Origin: Spirochaetales bacterium
Lineage (GTDB): Bacteria > Spirochaetota > Spirochaetia > DSM-27196 > PWMO01
DNA: 5,350 nt
Reading direction: 5' to 3'
NCBI GenBank assembly: GCA_007123465.1
Contig: SKLB01000021.1
Span: 1 to 5,350 of the forward strand
Shown: positions 1 to 4,408 of the stretch, piece by piece
Numbering within the stretch: the stretch's first letter is position 1
Layout: each line of letters starts with the position of its first letter
Notes under the pieces: generated by a model
What the model was told of the DNA's origin: nothing
What the model saw: only the letters and a program-made list of their open reading frames with translations
The model's database searches: none
Position numbers and translations under genes: made by a program

Positions 1-1
1 G

Positions 2-742
2 CTGTCGTCAATGGCCAACCTCGCCGGCTACAAGGCTGTCCTCGTGGCGGCCGACAATCTGCCCAAGATGCTGCCGATGATGATGACCGCCGCGGGGACC
101 ATTGTGCCGGCCAGGGCGTTTGTTGTCGGGGCGGGCGTTGCCGGACTGCAGGCAATAGCCACCGCCAGGCGGCTCGGTGCGCTGGTCAGTGCCTACGATG
201 TACGCCCGGCGGTCAAAGAGCAGGTGCAGAGCCTGGGTGCGCGCTTTGTGGAGATCGAGCTTCAGGCTGAAGACGCCGAGTCTTCTGACGGTTACGCCCG
301 CCAGATGGACGAAGAGTTCTACCGCAAGCAGCGCCGGCTGATGAGCGGCGCACTCGCCGAAAGCGATATGGTCATCACTACCGCAGCGGTTCCCGGCAAG
401 CCGGCACCGGTGCTGATTACGCAGCAGATGGTGGAGGCTATGAGACGCGGATCGGTAATCGTCGATCTGGCCGCAGAGCGCGGCGGCAACTGCGAGTTGA
501 CCCGTGCCGGCGAGACCGTACAGCACAACGGTGTCACAATAGTGGGGCCGCTCAACCTCGCCTCCTCGCTGGCGCGCGACGCCAGTCAGCTCTACTCAAA
601 CAACATCACCGCCTTCTCTGAGGTGATGCGCAAGGACGGTGAACTGGCAGTCGACCTGCAGGACGAGATCATCCGGGCAACCGTTGTAACCCACGCCGGG
701 TCTGTTCCTAATCAGGAAACCCGCTCGCGGCTGCAACTGTAG
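2..742 (+). CDS. pntA: NAD(P) transhydrogenase alpha subunit, NAD(H)-binding domain I (PntAA), 5' partial
   Basis: This is the soluble NAD(H)-binding subunit of the proton-translocating transhydrogenase, which passes hydride from NADH to NADP+ on PntB. The gene begins before the window. The open frame runs from base 2, and the residues ahead of the ATG at 11 (Leu-Ser-Ser, then MANLAGY) continue the conserved PntA stretch seen in E. coli as LSSMANIAGY, so that ATG is internal. The MTAAG motif precedes a Rossmann fold with the dinucleotide loop GAGVAG at bases 128-145. An Asp (AYDVRP) ends the second strand, as expected for NAD rather than NADP. PGKPAPVLIT and SVIVDLAAERGGNCE are further hallmarks of the PntA/alanine dehydrogenase fold. 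The visible 246 residues stop where domain I ends, without the membrane helices fused to it in E. coli PntA, so this is the split (Rhodospirillum rubrum-like) form. The TAG stop overlaps the ribosome-binding site of the next gene. Confidence 0.95.
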   Translation: MSSMANLAGYKAVLVAADNLPKMLPMMMTAAGTIVPARAFVVGAGVAGLQAIATARRLGALVSAYDVRPAVKEQVQSLGARFVEIELQAEDAESSDGYARQMDEEFYRKQRRLMSGALAESDMVITTAAVPGKPAPVLITQQMVEAMRRGSVIVDLAAERGGNCELTRAGETVQHNGVTIVGPLNLASSLARDASQLYSNNITAFSEVMRKDGELAVDLQDEIIRATVVTHAGSVPNQETRSRLQL

Positions 743-745
743 GAG
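741..745 (+). promoter_or_regulatory. Shine-Dalgarno of pntAB, overlapping the pntA stop
   Basis: AGGAG lies 6 bases before the ATG at 752. Its first two bases are the last two of the pntA TAG stop, which suggests translational coupling between the NAD-binding subunit and its membrane partner. Confidence 0.8.
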
Positions 746-751
746 AAACCG

Positions 752-1042
752 ATGGGAGAGACAGTAGCCTTTGTGAATATCCTGACCGTGTTCGTGCTGG
801 CGGTTGTGGTTGGCTTCGAGGTTATCACCAAGGTCCCGCCAATCCTTCACACTCCGCTTATGTCGGGGTCAAACGCCATTTCCGGTATCACCATAATCGG
901 CGCTATTGTGGCGGTCGGCAGCGGGCAGCAGACCCTCACCGTGGTGCTCGGGCTCATCGCGCTGGTCTCTGCAACCATCAACGTTGTCGGCGGGTTTCTG
1001 GTCACCCACCGCATGCTCAGCAAGTTCAAGAAGAAGGACTGA
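752..1042 (+). CDS. pntAB: NAD(P) transhydrogenase alpha subunit, membrane part (PntAB)
   Basis: This 96-residue integral membrane protein forms the first part of the proton-conducting domain II of transhydrogenase. In E. coli the equivalent helices are the C-terminal part of PntA. Three hydrophobic segments are visible at about residues 5-26, 41-57 and 61-84, and the protein ends in a basic tail (KFKKKD). The family signature KVPPILHTPLMS followed by NAISGI (residues 27-46) is intact between the first and second segments. The length suits the short free-standing PntAB subunits. The ATG start is supported by AGGAG 6 bases upstream. The gene begins 9 bases after pntA, and the pntB start is 2 bases beyond its TGA stop, so the three genes form a tight operon. 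Confidence 0.93.
   Translation: MGETVAFVNILTVFVLAVVVGFEVITKVPPILHTPLMSGSNAISGITIIGAIVAVGSGQQTLTVVLGLIALVSATINVVGGFLVTHRMLSKFKKKD
1034..1038 (+). promoter_or_regulatory. Shine-Dalgarno of pntB inside the end of pntAB
   Basis: AAGGA lies 6 bases before the GTG at 1045 and is embedded in the last Lys codons of pntAB. It supports GTG as the pntB start and coupled translation of the two membrane subunits. Confidence 0.75.
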
Positions 1043-1044
1043 TA

Positions 1045-2445
1045 GTGGATAGTGCAACCATCGCCAACCTGGCCTACCTGGTAGCGGCCGTTCTTTTTAT
1101 CGTTGGTCTCAAGGGTCTGACGCACCCGAAGAGCGCGGTGCGCGGAAACCTGCTCGGAGCCACAGGCATGCTGCTGGCAATTGTGGTTACGCTGCTGCAG
1201 CAGGAGATCCTCGGTTTCGAGCTCATTGCAGGCGGTGTGCTTCTGGGTTCGCTTATCGGCGCAATCCTGGCGTTCAGGATTCAGATGACCGCCATGCCGC
1301 AGCTGGTGGGGCTGTTCAACGGGCTTGGCGGGGCAGCCTCTGCGCTGGTGGCGGCGGCGGTGCTCTATCAGGCAGTTGTCGCGCTGAGCAGCAGGGCGGC
1401 GCCCTCGCTGCAGTTCAGCGTGGCAACCGCGGCCTCCGGTCTGATCGGTGCGGTTACCTTCTTCGGCAGCATTGTAGCGTTCGGCAAGTTGCAGGGGCTG
1501 GTCAGCGAGCGGCCGCTGCGCTATCCCGGAGAGCAGGTTGTCAAACTGCTGCTGCTGCTGGCAGCGCTGCTGTGTGCGGCGCTCATCGTGCGTAACCCGC
1601 AGCAGATCAGCTTCTACTGGTACCTGGTAGCTGCAGGATCGCTGCTCGGCGTGCTGCTGGTTATCGCCATCGGCGGTGCCGATATGCCGATTGTGATCGC
1701 GTTATTGAACTCCTATTCGGGACTGGCGGCTGCAGCCACCGGTTTTGTGCTTTCCAACAATATTCTCATCATCGCCGGTTCGCTGGTCGGGGCCTCGGGT
1801 ATTATTCTGACACGGATCATGTGCAAGGCGATGAACCGCTCGCTGGCCAACGTTCTCTTCGGCGGTGTTGGGGCGCCGGTCGAGGATGACCAGCAGGACG
1901 ATGTCTACGCCGGCAAGGTTACCGCGACCTCTGCCGAAGAGGTGGTCATGATCCTCAAGAGCGCGCGCCGCGTGGTCTTTGTGCCCGGTTACGGAATGGC
2001 GGTTGCGCGCGCTCAGACGCCGGTACGGCTCTTGAGCGAACTCATGGAGCAGGACGGGATTGAGGTTGAATTCGGCATTCACCCGGTAGCCGGGCGAATG
2101 CCCGGACACATGAATGTGCTGCTGGCAGAGGAGAACATCTCGTACGACAAGCTGCGCGAGATAGACCAGATCAACCCGGCCTTTGCCCAGACCGATGTGA
2201 CTATCGTGCTCGGTGCCAATGACGTGGTCAACCCGGTAGCGCGCGAAACCTCGGGCAACCCGATTGCCGGTATGCCGATCCTGGATGTCGACAAGTCGCG
2301 TAGCGTTGTGGTGATAAAGCGCAGCCTGGGAGCCGGATTTGCCGGAATTGCCAACCCGCTGTTTGCGGCCGACAACACGCTGATGCTGTTCGGCGACGGC
2401 AAGAAAATGATGGACGAGCTGGTAGCCGCGTACAAGGAAGCCTGA
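1045..2445 (+). CDS. pntB: NAD(P) transhydrogenase beta subunit (PntB)
   Basis: This subunit supplies most membrane helices of the proton channel (domain II) and the NADP(H)-binding domain III of transhydrogenase. It has 466 residues, against 462 in E. coli PntB. The N-terminal ~260 residues are hydrophobic and end in the conserved LTRIMCKAMNRS. The channel motifs GGADMP (210-215) and LNSYSGLAAAATGF (221-234, with Asn222) are present. A charged linker (about 276-295) leads into domain III, which has PGYGMAVA (314-321), FGIHPVAGRMPGHMN (343-357), GANDVVNP (390-397), KRSLGAGFAG (425-434) and LFGDGKK (448-454), all recognisable NADP-site elements. The start is GTG with a good ribosome-binding site. 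At the position of E. coli channel residue His91 this protein appears to have Asn92. It is the last gene of the plus-strand operon and ends 8 bases from the stop of the convergent HD-GYP gene. Confidence 0.97.
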   Translation: MDSATIANLAYLVAAVLFIVGLKGLTHPKSAVRGNLLGATGMLLAIVVTLLQQEILGFELIAGGVLLGSLIGAILAFRIQMTAMPQLVGLFNGLGGAASALVAAAVLYQAVVALSSRAAPSLQFSVATAASGLIGAVTFFGSIVAFGKLQGLVSERPLRYPGEQVVKLLLLLAALLCAALIVRNPQQISFYWYLVAAGSLLGVLLVIAIGGADMPIVIALLNSYSGLAAAATGFVLSNNILIIAGSLVGASGIILTRIMCKAMNRSLANVLFGGVGAPVEDDQQDDVYAGKVTATSAEEVVMILKSARRVVFVPGYGMAVARAQTPVRLLSELMEQDGIEVEFGIHPVAGRMPGHMNVLLAEENISYDKLREIDQINPAFAQTDVTIVLGANDVVNPVARETSGNPIAGMPILDVDKSRSVVVIKRSLGAGFAGIANPLFAADNTLMLFGDGKKMMDELVAAYKEA

Positions 2446-2461
2446 GGCGGGTACTACGCGG
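2426..2461. repeat. 7-bp inverted repeat spanning the convergent gene ends
   Basis: CCGCGTA at 2426-2432 is the exact reverse complement of TACGCGG at 2455-2461. The 22-base interval holds the end of pntB, its stop, the 8-base gap and the first base of the opposing stop triplet; the rest of that triplet lies in the right arm. A small GCC-TGA-GGC hairpin (2440-2448) lies inside. A stem here could help end transcription in both directions, but no T-run follows on either strand, so it is not a classical intrinsic terminator. It may be a coincidence of GC-rich sequence. Confidence 0.3.
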
Positions 2462-3695
2462 TCTGCTCGTCCGGATCGGAGTACTTGGAAGAGATGGTCT
2501 GGATACTCGGCAGCACCTTGAAGAAGATGTCGACCAGCTCCGGGTTGAACTTGGTGCCGCGCATCTTTTCTATCTCCTCCAGTGTCTGGTCTTCGGTCCA
2601 CGCCTGCTTGTAGACGCGGCGTGACCGCAGCGCGTCGTAGACGTCCGAAATACTGACAATCTGGCCAAATAGCGGGATTTCATCGCCGGACTTGCCCAGC
2701 GGGTTTCCCAGCGGATCGGTCTTGATGGCGGTACCGCTTTCGATGTCGATATGTCCCGGATAGCCGGAGCCGTCCCAGTTCTCGTGATGGTTGAGCGCTA
2801 CCAGCTGTGCCAGCTCGTCAAAATCTGACTGCTTGTTGATAAACAGCCGTGCCCCCATCAACGTGTGCGATTTCATCACGTCGTACTCGTCGTCTGTGAA
2901 GCGGCCCGGTTTCTTCAGGATCATATCCGAGATTGCCACTTTGCCGACATCGTGCAGCATGGCCGCCATGCGCAGATTGTCTTTGGTCCTCTCGATCTCT
3001 TCCTCTTCGACATCGTGTAGCCTGGCCCAGCGTTCGTAGATCTCAACCGAATAGCCGGCAACGCGGTTGACGTGCGGCCCGGTCTCTTTGGGATCGCGCA
3101 GCTCTGCCATCTTGATCATCCGCAGCAGAATTGCACGGGTCATCTGTGCCCGCTGCAGCGCTACCGTGGCGTTGGTCGCGAAATGCATCAGCACGAGCTC
3201 ATCCTCTTTGTTGAAAGGGATCACGTTTCCCTTCTGGCTTATCTTGTTGATAAGCTGAATGACGCCGAGAATTTCGCCGGTGTTGGTGCGCAGGGGAGTG
3301 CTCAGTATCGATTTCGTCTTGTAGCCCGAAATCTTGTCGTAAGATGGATTGAATCCGTACGGCGCGTTCTCCGGGATCCTGTAGGCGTCGCGAATGTTCA
3401 CCGGTTCTCCGGTTGCCGCGGCGTAGCCGGACGCCGTGGAGGTGTCCACCGGAACCTTGAAAACCTTGTAGATCAGTTTCTCGCCCTCGGGCAGTTCGGC
3501 CTGTTTGGTCTCATTCTGCGCGTAGTTGATCACCAGTTGGTCGCCATCGCGAATGTAGATCGAGCCGGCATCTGCGTTCATTACCCGGCGCGCCTCGGTC
3601 AGGATGCGCTCGAGCAGGACGTCGAGGTCTTGCAGCTTGTTGAGTTCGGAATCCAGACTGATGACTTGCCTGAGTCTTTTATTACCAGTGGCCAT
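2454..3695 (-). CDS. GAF plus HD-GYP domain protein, probable cyclic di-nucleotide phosphodiesterase
   Basis: This is probably a cytoplasmic signalling enzyme that hydrolyses cyclic di-GMP (or a related cyclic dinucleotide) under control of a ligand-sensing GAF domain. No signal peptide or membrane segment is seen. Numbered from the ATG at 3695 (413 residues), a helical lead-in is followed by a GAF domain at about 24-182 (NADAGSIYI, STPLRTNTGEILGVIQLINK) and an HD-GYP domain at about 188-400. The predicted metal ligands are all present: Glu204 and His208 (KETGPHVNRV), His248/Asp249/Lys252 (HDVGK), His277, His303/His304, and Asp351 (SDVYDAL). The HHENWDGSGYP signature is complete. Between GYP and Asp351 there are about 19 more residues than I recall for the structurally studied PmGH. 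The start is uncertain. ATG at 3695 fits the domain lead-in but its AGGAG is 16 bases away. A TTG at 3743 would add 16 residues and has no ribosome-binding site. The preceding gene on this strand is the ribbon-helix-helix gene. Confidence 0.93.
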   Translation of the reverse strand: MATGNKRLRQVISLDSELNKLQDLDVLLERILTEARRVMNADAGSIYIRDGDQLVINYAQNETKQAELPEGEKLIYKVFKVPVDTSTASGYAAATGEPVNIRDAYRIPENAPYGFNPSYDKISGYKTKSILSTPLRTNTGEILGVIQLINKISQKGNVIPFNKEDELVLMHFATNATVALQRAQMTRAILLRMIKMAELRDPKETGPHVNRVAGYSVEIYERWARLHDVEEEEIERTKDNLRMAAMLHDVGKVAISDMILKKPGRFTDDEYDVMKSHTLMGARLFINKQSDFDELAQLVALNHHENWDGSGYPGHIDIESGTAIKTDPLGNPLGKSGDEIPLFGQIVSISDVYDALRSRRVYKQAWTEDQTLEEIEKMRGTKFNPELVDIFFKVLPSIQTISSKYSDPDEQTA

Positions 3696-3711
3696 GTCGT
3701 GTAACCAGCTA

Positions 3712-3716
3712 CTCCT
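3712..3716 (-). promoter_or_regulatory. Distant AGGAG upstream of the HD-GYP gene
   Basis: On the minus strand AGGAG (within AGAGGAG) lies 16 bases before the ATG at 3695. That is too far for normal spacing, and no ATG, GTG or TTG in frame lies at the usual 5-9 bases. It may act as a weak or stand-by ribosome site, or be chance. Confidence 0.3.
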
Positions 3717-3753
3717 CTGGTAGATTATCGGCGTAACCGGCAAAGGATGAAGT

Positions 3754-4050
3754 CTAATCGGATTCAGCTTCGCGGTGAACGTGAGGTTCTTCTGCGTGCT
3801 CGCAGATCAGGTGGAATTCGTGGCATTCATCGCACTCGAGTATCTGGTGGTGCTCGGCAAACGCCTGCCAGTGTCGCTTCTGATTGGGTGTCAGTATGCC
3901 AACGCCGCGGCACAGCGGACAGGCGTTGTCCAGTGCGTCCAGGATTGCGGCTCTGATGAACTCACTGCGGTTGGGCAGCCCCGCCAGCGCGTTGGAAAGC
4001 GCCTCGTCTACCTTGAACGTGATAACTTCGCCTTTACGCTTTGCACTCAC
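3754..4050 (-). CDS. Ribbon-helix-helix (CopG-like) protein with Cys/His-rich C-terminal tail
   Basis: This small 98-residue protein is probably DNA-binding. Residues 8-42 read as a ribbon-helix-helix fold: a strand (EVITFKVDEAL), then helix-turn-helix with PNRSEFIRAAILDAL, the pattern of CopG/NikR N-termini. The remainder is a likely metal-binding unit, with CPLC (Cys44, Cys47), a TPNQKRHW segment, CDEC (Cys73, Cys76), Cys83 and many His (60, 67, 68, 77, 80, 85, 90, 92). Two CxxC pairs about 26 residues apart suggest a zinc-ribbon-like site, and the His-rich end could bind further metal. Such RHH-plus-CxxC proteins occur in other bacteria as uncharacterised regulators, to my memory. The start is GTG, chosen because GGGAG lies 6 bases upstream. 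It sits 57 bases after rpmB and 58 before the HD-GYP start. The target and any metal specificity are unknown, and NikR-type sensing is only an analogy. Confidence 0.85.
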   Translation of the reverse strand: MSAKRKGEVITFKVDEALSNALAGLPNRSEFIRAAILDALDNACPLCRGVGILTPNQKRHWQAFAEHHQILECDECHEFHLICEHAEEPHVHREAESD

Positions 4051-4107
4051 GCAGTTCTCCCGCCGGCGGCGGTTGCGCCAGGCAGCCGCAGCGCCGCCCG
4101 CAGCGCT
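4051..4107 (-). other. GC-rich, structured spacer between rpmB and the RHH gene
   Basis: This 57-base intercistronic stretch is very GC-rich. On the minus strand GGCGGC (4098-4093) can pair with GCCGCC (4070-4065), and CCGCCGGCGG at 4069-4060 is a perfect palindrome next to the ribosome-binding site. No T-run follows, so I do not call a terminator. The structure may slow translation of the RHH gene, partly stop read-through from rpmB, or contain an operator. These roles are inference. Confidence 0.35.
4057..4061 (-). promoter_or_regulatory. Shine-Dalgarno of the RHH gene
   Basis: On the minus strand GGGAG lies 6 bases before the GTG at 4050 and decides that start. Its first two bases overlap the 10-bp palindrome at 4060-4069. 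Confidence 0.65.
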
Positions 4108-4347
4108 CTAAACAACGTCCTTGAGCTGCATACCCTGCTTGCGCAGGTACGCCAGAAGGCCAACCTTGCTGATGCTCCGCAGGGCGCGGGTTGATACTCT
4201 CACGCGCACACTTCTATCGAGTTCGGGAACATAGAGCTTCTTGTAGTGGACATTGGGTTTCTGCCACTTCTTGGTCTTGTTGTGGGCGTGCGAGATGTTG
4301 TTACCCGACAGCGGTTTCTTTCCGGTAATGCTACATCGTCGTGCCAT
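4108..4347 (-). CDS. rpmB: Large ribosomal subunit protein bL28
   Basis: This 79-residue basic protein of the 50S subunit contains the L28 hallmarks MARRCSITGKKPLSGNNISH at the N-terminus and the block VRVRVSTRALRSISKVGL in the second half. The length matches E. coli L28 (78). It has a single Cys (Cys5), so it is the zinc-free (C-minus) type rather than the four-cysteine form. The C-terminal part resembles spirochaete L28 as I remember the Borrelia sequence, which is the main taxonomic hint in the window. The ATG start is supported by AAGGAG 8 bases upstream. A likely promoter lies directly before it, overlapping the end of the acyltransferase gene. Unusually for many bacteria, rpmG (L33) does not follow; the next gene is the ribbon-helix-helix protein. 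Confidence 0.96.
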   Translation of the reverse strand: MARRCSITGKKPLSGNNISHAHNKTKKWQKPNVHYKKLYVPELDRSVRVRVSTRALRSISKVGLLAYLRKQGMQLKDVV

Positions 4348-4355
4348 ATAAAAAA

Positions 4356-4361
4356 CTCCTT
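4356..4361 (-). promoter_or_regulatory. Strong Shine-Dalgarno of rpmB
   Basis: On the minus strand AAGGAG is followed by a T-rich 8-base spacer (TTTTTTAT) before the ATG at 4347. This is a strong, unstructured initiation site as expected for a ribosomal protein. Confidence 0.85.
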
Positions 4362-4379
4362 ACGTTAGTGGGAACGTAC

Positions 4380-4408
4380 TTTCTATCAGCTTCTGCGTCG
4401 ATGGTCAA
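4380..4408 (-). promoter_or_regulatory. Probable sigma70-type promoter for rpmB
   Basis: On the minus strand TTGACC (4408-4403, five of six to consensus) is separated by exactly 17 bases from TAGAAA (4385-4380, four of six). A start near 4373 would give a leader of about 26 bases containing the AAGGAG site. The -35 element contains the TGA stop of the acyltransferase gene. Assignment is by motif and position only. Confidence 0.5.

Noticed and set aside
8..526. Minus-strand open frame of 172 codons opposite pntA
   Set aside because: It lies opposite the conserved Rossmann domain, has a low-information composition and shows no motif. Treated as a shadow.
2470..2480. Small hairpin TCCGGATCGGA at the end of the HD-GYP gene as a terminator
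   Set aside because: The stem has only four pairs, lies inside the coding sequence and lacks a T-run.
1702..2601. Long open frame on the minus strand opposite pntB (299 codons)
   Set aside because: It runs antisense to the well-conserved domain III of PntB. Its translation is rich in Arg, His and Gly with no recognisable motif, as expected for a shadow of GC-rich coding DNA.
3072..3704. Plus-strand open frame of 210 codons opposite the HD-GYP gene
   Set aside because: It overlaps the GAF and HD region antisense, no good ribosome site was noticed and it has no family resemblance. It is a shadow frame.
3720..3743. GATAAT on the minus strand (3729-3724) as a -10 box for a separate HD-GYP promoter
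   Set aside because: At 16-18 base spacing the upstream hexamers match the -35 consensus at three positions at most, so there is no support beyond the single hexamer.
4087..4106. Short direct repeat CGCAGCGC in the rpmB-RHH spacer
   Set aside because: Two 8-base copies in a stretch made almost only of G and C are expected by chance, with no further copies nearby.
4051..4107. Intrinsic terminator after rpmB
   Set aside because: GC-rich stems can be drawn, but no run of T follows on the minus strand and the next ribosome site comes immediately after.
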